A stretch of 64,000 nucleotides of DNA from assembly GCA_030531025.1 (NCBI GenBank), contig JAUMTV010000003.1, positions 1-64,000 of the forward strand, written 5' to 3'. This document shows positions 35,909 to 44,252 of the stretch, piece after piece. A program made the position numbers and the translations under genes. The notes beneath the pieces are model-generated. The model made no database searches. It was given only the letters and a program-made list of their open reading frames with translations, and was not told where the DNA came from. The stretch comes from Turicibacter sp. (GTDB taxonomy: Bacteria; Bacillota; Bacilli; MOL361; Turicibacteraceae). The stretch's first letter is position 1, and each line of letters opens with the position of its first letter.

Positions 35909-37132
35909 TTATTTTTTTATAAGTATTTCACCAAAACGATCAAATTTTTTATTTAGTACTACGTACTGAATAACCTTTGAATATATGTAATTAAATATAT
36001 CCTGATTAATTACACGCTTTTTAACTAAGAAATTTATTTCTTGAACAAGCTCAATGATATCTATCTCAAGATTTAATGATATTAAAATTTCAAGGTATGT
36101 TTCATAAAACCAACGAATAAAACGTTGTTCCTTTTCTTTTAAAATTTCACTTTTTATACTTTTTATAAAAATTAATCCCTCTTCATATTCTCTCATATGT
36201 CTATAAATAGCTCCAATTAATAGAATTGTCTTATATCGGATATCAGATGTTACTTGTTCTGTTCTTCCTAATAATTCAAAACAAATTCCCAATGCCTCTG
36301 AATAGCAACTATCTTCTTTATAATTAACTGCTAAATTATAATAAATATGATCTATCAAATCCTCCCCTAATGGAGATTTTAAATAGTTCTCTAAAACTTC
36401 ACGTCCTTTCTGAAACTCTCCCATCTTTCGTAGAGTATGTTCCTTTAACAAAATACTTCCTATTACTGTAAGTTTATCTCGACTACATTTAATATTTTCA
36501 TCGGCATATCCTAACGCTTTATCTACATTCCCTAGATTCGCTTCTATAAATCCCATATAATACATTAGCTTATATTTATCTTCATCTTTATTTACATAAT
36601 TTAGTGCAAGTCTATAATAAGCCAAAGCCCCTTCATTATTCAAATTCATCTTCAAATTGGTTGCCATCTTTTTATAAAGATCTAATGGAGATTTATTCAG
36701 TTGTAATGCACATTGAATAGCTTCCTGAAAATATTCATTTGATTTTTGATAATTCTTTTCTTCTTGTTCTTTGTTGCCTAATTGTTGATAAATTTCATAG
36801 ATAACCTCTACAACATTAAACTCTTTAGCTACCTCAAATAAATCCTCATCATATATTCCTCTTATCTTATACTGTTGATTTAGCCATTCTTTTGCTTGAG
36901 TATAGAGACTTTTCTTAAACTCTGTATAAGAATAGTCTAAACAAACTTTTCCGTCAGTTAAATCAACTAATGCTTTATAGATACTTTCAACCATCTCATC
37001 AGATGGATTGCGTTTATTATTTTCTATTAAACTTAAATAATATTGTGTAATTCCATAACTTTCAAAAATAGCTTGCTTTAAATGATACTTCTTACGGCAT
37101 AACTTAGTTTTATCTCCCACTGTTAAAAACAT
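35909..37132 (-). CDS. RNPP-type TPR regulator (Rgg/NprR/PlcR-like)
   Basis: 407 aa (start taken at 37132, MFLTVGDKTKLCRKKYHLKQ, after GGGTG; the frame opens six codons earlier). Residues 1-65 are an Xre-type helix-turn-helix (YYLSLIENNKRNPSDEMVESIYKAL). From about 100 to the end are repeated TPR helices (NEYFQEAIQCALQL, ALAYYRLALNYV, ALGYADENIKC, EYEEGLIFIKSI). This is the build of peptide-sensing RNPP regulators. An exported pro-peptide and a secreted caspase-like protein lie just downstream, as NprR sits beside secreted-protease genes. Confidence 0.75.
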   Translation of the reverse strand: MFLTVGDKTKLCRKKYHLKQAIFESYGITQYYLSLIENNKRNPSDEMVESIYKALVDLTDGKVCLDYSYTEFKKSLYTQAKEWLNQQYKIRGIYDEDLFEVAKEFNVVEVIYEIYQQLGNKEQEEKNYQKSNEYFQEAIQCALQLNKSPLDLYKKMATNLKMNLNNEGALAYYRLALNYVNKDEDKYKLMYYMGFIEANLGNVDKALGYADENIKCSRDKLTVIGSILLKEHTLRKMGEFQKGREVLENYLKSPLGEDLIDHIYYNLAVNYKEDSCYSEALGICFELLGRTEQVTSDIRYKTILLIGAIYRHMREYEEGLIFIKSIKSEILKEKEQRFIRWFYETYLEILISLNLEIDIIELVQEINFLVKKRVINQDIFNYIYSKVIQYVVLNKKFDRFGEILIKK

Positions 37133-37150
37133 ACTGTCACCCAATTTCAT

Positions 37151-37519
37151 TCTCTTTATTTACTCACAATAACATTTTACAAAAAATTACAATTATAAAC
37201 AATGAATAGGTTATAATATTTTTTCTAAGTAATTGATACGGTAAATTACCAAACAAATAAGATACTTATCTGTGAAATAGTCTAAGTTATATAATAAAAA
37301 GGAAGTTAACCTAAATGGCTAACTTCCCTCATTAACACTCAATATAATTAGGGTTATATGAATTTAATGCCATTTATATCCCACATAATTGGCCATATAA
37401 GTAGATTATTAAACTTACCAATTCAATAAAATTTTCAACTACTTTATATAAACACACATCTAAATGGTATAATATAGTTAATCAACAAGGTATGAGATGA
37501 AAAAGGTGGAATATAGCTG
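37151..37519. other. Divergent gap between regulator and HNH gene
   Basis: AT-rich, about 370 bases, with one hairpin (GGAAGTTA/TAACTTCC, 37301-37327) and a TATAAT-like box near 37470 for the HNH gene. No gene seen. Confidence 0.45.
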
Positions 37520-38200
37520 ATGAGTTTAAAAGAGAAACTGTTAAAAGAAGTTGAAAATTCAAATGAACTGAAACAAAGCTCAAAAAAAAGTAAAAGAAAT
37601 TCTATTAGACTTGCAACAGAAGTTTATGAGATTAATTTAGAGGAAGTGACGATTGATGAGAAAACTGCTTTAGCCCAAAAAGAAATAATTAAAAAGAAGT
37701 GTGAGGAAAAAGGAAAAGGTAAGACCGAGGTTTCTAATATTTACGGCATTGTTAGAGATGCATTTGAGTGTGTTCATGGATATGAATTACCGAGAATAGA
37801 TGATAAAAAACTAACTTCCATATATAGGGAAAATATAAAAGAAATTAAATTTAATATAGATGAAGATATTGAAGCAGAATTGAATGATGAAATCGAATTG
37901 TATGAAGGTAAAAAACAAACACGTACCATTACAACAAGACAACGTAACTCTGACGCAAGGAAATATGTTATAGAACGTGACAACTATACCTGTCAATGTT
38001 GTGGTCTGAAACCAATTGAGTTATTTAAAAATACGCTACATGTTCACCATAATAGCCCATTACATAAGTCTACAGGATCTAGAAAGGTGAATTTCGATGA
38101 ACTTGTAACACTCTGTCCAACGTGTCATGGTTATGTTCATTATAAAAAAGAAGAAATAACAGTTGATGATGTTAGAATGAAGCTTAAAAACAAATCTTAA
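37520..38200 (+). CDS. HNH endonuclease
   Basis: 226 aa. Residues 1-140 are charged and helical with no known fold. The C-terminal domain is an HNH nuclease: CQCC (about 159-162), LHVHHNSPLH (about 175-184) and CPTCHGYVHY (about 201-210), with the zinc-binding cysteines and catalytic histidine present. The only rightward gene of this cargo end; terminator at 38232-38268. McrA-like or defence nucleases have this design. The target is unknown. Confidence 0.8.
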   Translation: MSLKEKLLKEVENSNELKQSSKKSKRNSIRLATEVYEINLEEVTIDEKTALAQKEIIKKKCEEKGKGKTEVSNIYGIVRDAFECVHGYELPRIDDKKLTSIYRENIKEIKFNIDEDIEAELNDEIELYEGKKQTRTITTRQRNSDARKYVIERDNYTCQCCGLKPIELFKNTLHVHHNSPLHKSTGSRKVNFDELVTLCPTCHGYVHYKKEEITVDDVRMKLKNKS

Positions 38201-38231
38201 CACTGGAATAAAAGAAGTTTAATAATATCAC

Positions 38232-38268
38232 AAAAAAAGATTAAAACCCGAAAGCTTTAATCTTTTTT
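38232..38268 (+). terminator. Terminator of the HNH gene
   Basis: AAAAAAAGATTAAA and TTTAATCTTTTTT arms with a T-run. Confidence 0.8.
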
Positions 38269-38401
38269 ATTCAATATAAGGTTCATTATATTAGATTTAT
38301 AACTCTAATCATTCAACACAATCTCTCTCATATTGTTCTTACTAATCAACTCATTCAATATACTGCTCAATCTTGTTGAATCATAATATAGAATCGTCTA
38401 A

Positions 38402-38929
38402 TTAAGAAATAATGTATCGAATTAAAATAACGTCTTTAAGCCCTGTCCCCTCTAATACTTTTCTAAAATAAAAATTCATATCATTCATCACTACCTTATG
38501 GAAGTTCCGTGGTTTCCGACTAACAATGGTATATTCGGGATAAATTAAAACACCATATTTAACTTTAGGAATAAAAGTCATTGATCCATTTAATAATTTT
38601 AAAATATCATGATGAATTCGTTTAACTTCAGATTTCTCCACTTCAATTGCAATTTTAAGTGTTTCATTATAGAAATCCACACTGTGCTTAAACCCCTCGT
38701 TTTTCCATAAACGACAAGCATGAAAAACATCCCGTTGATCCCACACAAAACCCCTAGATTTTAAAACTTCATAAATCTTTTTATCTAACTCTATCAAAGT
38801 GTCCTTATAACAAGTAATACCACTAATAGAATTGAGTTGTTTCAATAAATCATTTACAATTACGTCAGGTACTGGTTGGTCAACATTATAACCAATATCT
38901 GATAATGTGAGTGCATTAAAATGAATCAA
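38402..38929 (-). CDS. BglII/BstYI-like restriction endonuclease
   Basis: 175 aa. The start is taken as the TTG at 38929, six bases after AGAGGTG; the frame is open to 39076 without a good SD. The central motif GFKHSVDFYNETLKIAIEVEKS, with D...ExExK-type spacing, and a flanking HHDILKLLNG helix resemble BglII/BstYI-type enzymes (SIDF...IAVEVEW). No partner methyltransferase is seen in the window, so either the match is to a non-restriction relative or the methylase is elsewhere. Right edge of island 1. Confidence 0.5.
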   Translation of the reverse strand: MIHFNALTLSDIGYNVDQPVPDVIVNDLLKQLNSISGITCYKDTLIELDKKIYEVLKSRGFVWDQRDVFHACRLWKNEGFKHSVDFYNETLKIAIEVEKSEVKRIHHDILKLLNGSMTFIPKVKYGVLIYPEYTIVSRKPRNFHKVVMNDMNFYFRKVLEGTGLKDVILIRYIIS

Positions 38930-39428
38930 AATATTCACCTCTAATAAAATATTATCATGTATGTATAATATTTTAGAACTCGTCAATATTATATCTGTAC
39001 CCCCCGGGGGGTTGCATGAGGGAAAAGAAAAAATCATCTGCAATTTTGAGTCTTCACCAGAAATGGTGCTTGACAATTTCTTTCTATTAAAACTATTAAT
39101 TTAAGTTTTAAAATTAGCTATTTTCCGTGTAATTTGAACATCATTTTAGATGAGAAAATATTTTTTAAAAATCAAGAACCAATTTTGGTGATGAGCCGCA
39201 ATTTTATTTAAAAAGTATGATTTTATTTTACCCCATGTAAAAGCAATTTAAGTAACTAAATTAATTGTAGCATTTGGCGATGTTTGTTAATTTAGCTATT
39301 TCTATTATACTTTAACATGACAAGATTAATATTCCCAATTTAAGTGTTATCATAAGCTAACACTTAATGTAATTATTGTATGTAAACCCATATTTTAAAT
39401 ATATTGGACGTGTATACTAACCGGAACG
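38930..39428. other. Right-end non-coding region of island 1
   Basis: About 500 bases, very AT-rich, with a striking 14-bp GC palindrome (38999-39012) but no gene with a ribosome-binding site. It runs up to att junction 2. Confidence 0.5.
38999..39012. repeat. GC palindrome in AT-rich DNA
   Basis: ACCCCCCGGGGGGT, a perfect 14-bp palindrome, about 70 bp upstream of the BglII-like gene. Its base composition is unlike anything around it. Confidence 0.6.
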
Positions 39429-39470
39429 CCCCATCTCCACCATGAAATACACGTCCGCAACTGTTACAGG
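39406..39470. repeat. att junction 2 (between islands 1 and 2)
   Basis: The core CCCCATCTCCACCA (39429-39442) is flanked by GGACGTGTAT on the left and ATACACGTCC on the right, which are exact inverted repeats. The left arm CTAACCGGAACG is shared with junction 3 and the right arm GTCCGCAACTGTTACAGGA with junction 1. Confidence 0.88.
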
Positions 39471-39485
39471 AAATTGAATCAAAAT

Positions 39486-39541
39486 AAAAAGATTAATCTG
39501 AGTCTAGTAGATTACTACTAAATTGAGATTAATCTTTTTTA
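39486..39541. terminator. Left-end terminator hairpin of island 2
   Basis: Same AAAAAGATTAATCT hairpin as at 15260 in island 1, with two or three base changes. It ends the leftward DUF6602 gene. Confidence 0.8.
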
Positions 39542-39562
39542 TTTTACATTTTAAAAATTATA

Positions 39563-40324
39563 TTAAATCAGTGGTCTATTTTCTTCACTTCTTTCTATCA
39601 GATTATTATTTTCATCAAAAATTGCTTGATAAAAATAATCAAAATCTCCTGATTCAAACAAATATCGTCCTAACTCTGCCAATGGATTCAAAGTATTGCC
39701 TATCCCAGCTAATAAACAAACGACTTCTTTATTTTCACCATCTGATTCGATTCCAACCCATCTACAATATTTGAGATTATTGCCTATTATCCTACAATCA
39801 AAAAAGTAATAACCTTTTCCTACTACACAGAGGCATTTTATGGGAGGATTTAATAAAAATTTATTATCAAGACTTATATATCTTTGAAGCTCATTACCTT
39901 TAATATCTGTATTATACGCAAAACAAACTGTCATATTAGTATATCCCATTGATTGTAAATTAATAAACTTCTGTACAGTTGTCTGCAGTTCAGTACTAGT
40001 CAACTTTGTTTTCACCTCAAAAGCATATACTACAGATTCTATAGGAACTATGTGATGTACTTTATCTATATACATAGGAGGTAAAATATTAGTATTATAA
40101 ATAATTAAATCTGTTTCATTTGATTGCAATCCACTGCTATTTATGATTAATCCACCAGTAATTTCATAATTTTTATTAAGATATTTTTCTAATAACTCTG
40201 CTAGATATTCTTCTCTCCCACTCCCTGCAACACCTCTATGGGTTATAAGACTATCATTGTTAGACCTTTCTAATGTGTACCTTATTTCCAACTTAGCTTT
40301 TTCTATCATCCACTTATTACTCAT
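39563..40324 (-). CDS. DUF6602-like nuclease-fold protein
   Basis: 253 aa. GVAGSGREEYLAELLEKYL (about 31-49) followed by ETDLIIYN and YAFEVKTKL (about 105-113) forms a PD-(D/E)XK-like pattern: E in the first helix, D in TDLII, E-x-K in FEVKT. This matches DUF6602 proteins, which occur next to defence genes. Start after GGAGAAT. It follows the 254-aa gene by about 25 nt. A nuclease with an unknown partner requirement is likely. Confidence 0.6.
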   Translation of the reverse strand: MSNKWMIEKAKLEIRYTLERSNNDSLITHRGVAGSGREEYLAELLEKYLNKNYEITGGLIINSSGLQSNETDLIIYNTNILPPMYIDKVHHIVPIESVVYAFEVKTKLTSTELQTTVQKFINLQSMGYTNMTVCFAYNTDIKGNELQRYISLDNKFLLNPPIKCLCVVGKGYYFFDCRIIGNNLKYCRWVGIESDGENKEVVCLLAGIGNTLNPLAELGRYLFESGDFDYFYQAIFDENNNLIERSEENRPLI

Positions 40325-40349
40325 AACATTCTCCTATAACAAATCGTTC

Positions 40350-41114
40350 TTATTGATATATTGCTAGAACTTCTAATTGTACATAATCTTCATCTAATGT
40401 AATATTTTTTATATTTGGATCTGATTGTAATTCGAATTGTCTTCTGAGAGCTCTATTTAGGGAGAATAAGTCTTTCAGTACATCAAATACAATAACTGAC
40501 TTTCCATTGACACTCTTCTTTGAAACAAATTTAGCTAGCACAGTTACCTCTTCATTCTCAAACTCATCTAAGCTTTCGATATCACAACAAAAATTATTAG
40601 AATTTACCTTTGAAAAACAAATTCTCCCATCAAATAAATCTTCTGTCTCAATCAATAGTGGCACTTTTGTACTATCTTTCCCTAAAAGGCATTTGAGAGC
40701 TTCACTTTCCTCTGTTGAATTCGCTTGAATGCTATTTACTAAAAACGGTTTAAATTTATTTAACATATCTAGCATATGAAACTCTTCTGGTATATTAAAT
40801 GTTCCTGTAAAGCGAATTATTGTTGAACTGGGTATCGTATTAGTATCAGCATCACAATTTAATAAATCAAAATAATCATCTCTTTCTTGTAAGGCATTCT
40901 CGAACTCTTCACAATCCAATAAATAATTATTAAAAATATCGCCGTTTAATTCACTTTTCCCTCCTGTTTCACCTGAGAAAAATGGTATTGCTCCTTTAAA
41001 TCCATTCTCTGTAATTACCGTTGCATTTTTAAATTCTATTAATTTTTTTCTCTCAATTAAAGATTTATACTCCATCACTCTTTTATGATTAAAATATACG
41101 AGTGTACGAAACAT
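40350..41114 (-). CDS. DUF6414-like protein
   Basis: 254 aa from 41114 (ATG after GGTGG). N-terminal FRTLVYFNHKRVMEYKSLIERKK and the later VLAKFVSKKS...FDVLKDLFSLNRALRRQF resemble DUF6414 proteins, which pair with other uncharacterised genes in defence-rich regions. First gene of a two-gene unit with the DUF6602-like nuclease. Family call is tentative. Confidence 0.45.
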   Translation of the reverse strand: MFRTLVYFNHKRVMEYKSLIERKKLIEFKNATVITENGFKGAIPFFSGETGGKSELNGDIFNNYLLDCEEFENALQERDDYFDLLNCDADTNTIPSSTIIRFTGTFNIPEEFHMLDMLNKFKPFLVNSIQANSTEESEALKCLLGKDSTKVPLLIETEDLFDGRICFSKVNSNNFCCDIESLDEFENEEVTVLAKFVSKKSVNGKSVIVFDVLKDLFSLNRALRRQFELQSDPNIKNITLDEDYVQLEVLAIYQ

Positions 41115-41166
41115 TAACATCCACCACTTTCCATTTATTGTATATTAATAGTATAACAAATATTCA

Positions 41167-41409
41167 TCATAACAACAAACATTCGTTCATTATTTTATAT
41201 ACTATATTCAAAGATTCCTCCTGTTGTAGTAAATAATTCAATTCATCTTCAGTATACATTTCTTCAACAATTAAATCTAGGATCATGGTTTTCACTATCA
41301 ATTCATGTAATCGATCTGCTATTGATTCTTCATCTAATTGTAACAGTTCTTGGAGGAATTGATCATATTCTTCTTGTACTCGTTCATATAGGATGATCCG
41401 CTGATTCAT
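41167..41409 (-). CDS. 80-aa island protein (copy A)
   Basis: MNQRIILYERVQEEYDQFLQ..., all-helical and acidic, no known domain. Start at 41409 after GGAG. Relatives at 44251-44487 (start codon ATT) and 16761-16922 (broken). Preceded on its strand by a CCATCAAGA hairpin (41423-41458) that is also found beside the broken copy. Confidence 0.6.
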   Translation of the reverse strand: MNQRIILYERVQEEYDQFLQELLQLDEESIADRLHELIVKTMILDLIVEEMYTEDELNYLLQQEESLNIVYKIMNECLLL

Positions 41410-41422
41410 GTTATTCAGCTCC

Positions 41423-41458
41423 AAAAAAATAAGCCATCAAGAATTAACTCTTGATGGC
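41423..41458 (-). repeat. Hairpin before the 80-aa gene
   Basis: GCCATCAAGA and TCTTGATGGC arms with an A-run. It ends the upstream lipoprotein operon and is shared with 16931-16974. Confidence 0.65.
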
Positions 41459-41476
41459 ACTTCTATTAAATAATTT

Positions 41477-41854
41477 CTATTCTGAATAATCCTCCCAAAT
41501 ATCGATACCTAATATACTTTTTGTTTTACAACTAAATTTAAAGTTCGTATGATTTTCATCTACATAAAACTTTAACTTCTTGCTACGGAGACCATACTTA
41601 ACATAAATCGTGTATTCACCTTCTGGTAGATTCATTCGATAATTGACCATATCTGAATTAGAAATTTGCCCAACTTTATGGTCGTTAATAAATACATTAT
41701 AATCTAAAAAGGCTCCTCCCCAAGCTCCTTCTCGATTTAATTGAACGATCACCTCATACGTTTGTTGATTTGTATGAGTAGATGGGACTTGCTTACTGTC
41801 ACATCCTATCACTCCTATGAGTAATATTAACAGACAGATAACAACTCTTTTCAT
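41477..41854 (-). CDS. Small lipoprotein (125 aa)
   Basis: Lipoprotein signal with lipobox IGC (MKRVVICLLILLIGVIGCDS). The mature part has beta strands resembling a PEGA or peptide-binding fold (YNVFINDHKVGQISNSD; GEYTIYVKYGLRSKKLKFYV). SD GGAGGGGG. It follows the WG-repeat gene by 13 nt, so the two are one operon. Confidence 0.65.
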   Translation of the reverse strand: MKRVVICLLILLIGVIGCDSKQVPSTHTNQQTYEVIVQLNREGAWGGAFLDYNVFINDHKVGQISNSDMVNYRMNLPEGEYTIYVKYGLRSKKLKFYVDENHTNFKFSCKTKSILGIDIWEDYSE

Positions 41855-41867
41855 TTAAATCCCCCTC

Positions 41868-43775
41868 CTATTGCTCTACAATTCTTCCATCCTCATAAAC
41901 TGTTACTCGTAATAAGAACCCAGATCCTCCTGCTTCTTGCATTGATTTCGAATGTAATGAAATCACACAATAGCCTAATCCATTATTTTCATCATAGAAT
42001 ATTCCATCCTCTATTGAGTAGATTGTATCCTCATCCTCACCATACTGCTTCTTCGCATAATCGATGGCAGTATCAAATGTAAATTCTTCTTCTATCGTCA
42101 TATTAGCTGGTTCTTCTTTCTTAACTAATTCACTATTCCCCTCATAATTAGGATTTAATTTGAATTTATACACTGTATTTCCGAAAATAAAAACTTCTCC
42201 TCCTTGGCTAACTCCAAAGAATCCATCACTAATAGATGGACTAATCACAATTGATAATTCTTCAATCAAACTTCCATCTTCATTAAGAAACTTAAGCTTT
42301 TTCTCATGAATTGAATTTGATATAGAAACAAAAATTCCATTTTCTAAGACGTATACATTGCTACCTGTAGCAGATTCAAATATCCATTCAAATTCCATGT
42401 CCATAATTCCGCACTCCCCAAAGGTATCACAAACGGCATAGAAGTTGTCAAATACTCCTTCTCCTAAAGGTTTTACTTCTGTGAATTGGTACACACCATC
42501 TAAGTTCTTAACCACTGCTCCTACTTCGTTATAAACAGTTGTATTAAATCCATCCGCAACCATTACATATTCATTTAAAGTTTGCATTTGATTTTCATAT
42601 GGAATTTGTGGTTCAAATAACCATCCGTTATGAGTGAATATTCCCTTCTCTCCTTTATCATTATAAATAATGAAATATGGATCACTAGAGTCCCAAATGG
42701 CACTGTTGTATTCAATGGAACTATACTTAGGTTCTAAAATAATGTCTCCATTGGCATTTAGAATCCCCCATTTTCCATCTGTACTTTTAAAGGCATATTC
42801 TTGTTGTGTTGAATTATTTATTTGAATCGCTGAATATACCGGCTGAACAAGCAGTTCCTGTTCGATTATATACCCATCTTCACTTTTATGAGTTAGTTGT
42901 AATCCAACTAGACCTGTATTGGGATCATATAAAGTATCTACACTTGAAGCACCATTAGAACTATTTTGAGTAAATGTCTGATACTTCGCTTTTATTTCTG
43001 AATATTCATTCCCCGGTACAGGTGCTTCAACCACATCTCCATCTTGATTCAATATTCCATAACCTTTTATAAAGCTACCATCTTGAAATAATTGTTGTGA
43101 ATAAAAAATATATTCATTCGTCATCTCTTCAATTGCTATATCACCTACTGATTGGAGTTCATTAAAATCCCCATCATAGATTGAATAGGTATCTCCGACT
43201 TTAACTAATAAACGATTTTCTGTCATCACATTAATCTCGGTCACGTCATTGTACTGGGTGACAAATTCAACCCCCGTATACTTCCCTAAACTAGTATCTT
43301 GTTCATCTGATTCTTTAACTTCATCAAAATAATTATTGGAACCTATGGTAATAATATCTGATCCAGAATCTTGTGTTTCCACTTCTGTAGTAACAGATTG
43401 GTTAATCTCTTCATCGTCATTAGTGAAGAAATAAACTCCGTAACCTATAGCAGATAGGACACAGACCCCTATTAATCCAAAATGAACGGCTCTATCTTTG
43501 ATGCCGAATGGCATTTTATCTCCTAATAATTTCTCTAAAATAAAAATAACTAGAAATACAATTCCTGCTATAACTGCCCCAATCAGTAAAGATTTTAAAA
43601 CCACTACTAATAAGGCAAATAATAAGGCTAAGATTAAATAAACGATAAAACACGCAATAACATAATCAAAAAACATTCTTTTGTGACCGAAGTAAATAAC
43701 TCCGAACATTGAACGATACTTTTGAAAAACAATCCACCCTACTACTAAAGATAAAATAAATAAAACTACACTCAT
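41868..43775 (-). CDS. WG-repeat membrane protein
   Basis: 635 aa. Four or five membrane helices in the first 120 residues, then a long extracellular region with WG-type repeats (KWGILNANGDIILEPKY; GEKGIFTHNGWLFEPQ; ECGIMDMEFEWIFE). Its C-terminal 60 residues resemble a protease-inhibitor-like or PepSY-like fold (AIDYAKKQYGEDEDTIY). SD AAGGAGAG. Operon with the lipoprotein behind a promoter with the 18-bp palindrome. Likely surface or sensor function; unknown. Confidence 0.65.
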   Translation of the reverse strand: MSVVLFILSLVVGWIVFQKYRSMFGVIYFGHKRMFFDYVIACFIVYLILALLFALLVVVLKSLLIGAVIAGIVFLVIFILEKLLGDKMPFGIKDRAVHFGLIGVCVLSAIGYGVYFFTNDDEEINQSVTTEVETQDSGSDIITIGSNNYFDEVKESDEQDTSLGKYTGVEFVTQYNDVTEINVMTENRLLVKVGDTYSIYDGDFNELQSVGDIAIEEMTNEYIFYSQQLFQDGSFIKGYGILNQDGDVVEAPVPGNEYSEIKAKYQTFTQNSSNGASSVDTLYDPNTGLVGLQLTHKSEDGYIIEQELLVQPVYSAIQINNSTQQEYAFKSTDGKWGILNANGDIILEPKYSSIEYNSAIWDSSDPYFIIYNDKGEKGIFTHNGWLFEPQIPYENQMQTLNEYVMVADGFNTTVYNEVGAVVKNLDGVYQFTEVKPLGEGVFDNFYAVCDTFGECGIMDMEFEWIFESATGSNVYVLENGIFVSISNSIHEKKLKFLNEDGSLIEELSIVISPSISDGFFGVSQGGEVFIFGNTVYKFKLNPNYEGNSELVKKEEPANMTIEEEFTFDTAIDYAKKQYGEDEDTIYSIEDGIFYDENNGLGYCVISLHSKSMQEAGGSGFLLRVTVYEDGRIVEQ

Positions 43776-43828
43776 CTTTTCTCTCCTTGTTCATGGTATA
43801 ACTAGGTTTAAATAACACCTTACCATTT

Positions 43829-43862
43829 ATTATAGTTTCTAATTCCGACATTTTTTGACGGT
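43829..43862 (-). promoter_or_regulatory. Promoter with palindromic motif at -35 (copy 3)
   Basis: On the minus strand ACCGTCAAAAAATGTCGG (43845-43862) then 10 nt, then TATAAT (43829-43834), upstream of the WG-repeat operon. On the plus strand the same bases give TTGACG (43855-43860), 17 nt and TATATT, a possible promoter for the divergent XRE gene. Confidence 0.65.
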
Positions 43863-43994
43863 TTAATATTTATTTAATATATTTTTTAAAAATTCATCAC
43901 CCTCTTTGTTACGCTTTAGCGTACCACTTTATTTTCCATTATATGATATTTTTCTTGAAGTAGTCAATTCCATTAAAGGTAGGTATTTCAAGAA

Positions 43995-44210
43995 ATGTCT
44001 AAAAAAGTCATTGTGAAAATTAATGAATTACTCCAGCAAGAGAATATATCTCTACGTGAATTATCTCGATTAACAGATATTCGTCATGCCGCTCTAAGTG
44101 AATTAGCAAATCAAAAACGGCAAAACATTAATTTTAGTCACATCGAGAAAATTGCTGATGCTTTAAATATTGAAGATATTCGAGACATCATTACAATTGA
44201 AGATAAATAA
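43995..44210 (+). CDS. Small XRE-family regulator
   Basis: 71 aa, a single Cro/CI helix-turn-helix: LLQQENISLRELSRLTDIRH then ALSELANQKRQNINFSHIEKIADALNI. No effector domain. Divergent from the WG-repeat operon, with the palindromic promoter between them, so it may regulate that operon and itself. Terminator at 44209-44252. Confidence 0.85.
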   Translation: MSKKVIVKINELLQQENISLRELSRLTDIRHAALSELANQKRQNINFSHIEKIADALNIEDIRDIITIEDK

Positions 44211-44252
44211 AAAGCAAGATTTACGTCCTAACGTGTAGATCTTGCTTTTTTT
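44209..44252. terminator. Bidirectional terminator
   Basis: AAAAAGCAAGAT and ATCTTGCTTTTTT, between the XRE gene and the converging 78-aa gene. Confidence 0.85.

Larger units (their letters stand above)
15217..39442. mobile_element. Integrative island 1 (about 24.2 kb)
   Basis: Bounded by att junctions at 15203-15216 and 39429-39442. It carries its own large serine recombinase, a D5-type replication protein, a divergent regulator, a RadC-DUF1643 accessory operon and variable cargo at both ends. No relaxase, coupling ATPase, capsid or terminase gene was seen, so it is either a satellite using a helper or a non-mobile relic. Its left end (terminator plus att arm) is nearly identical to that of island 2. 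Confidence 0.85.
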
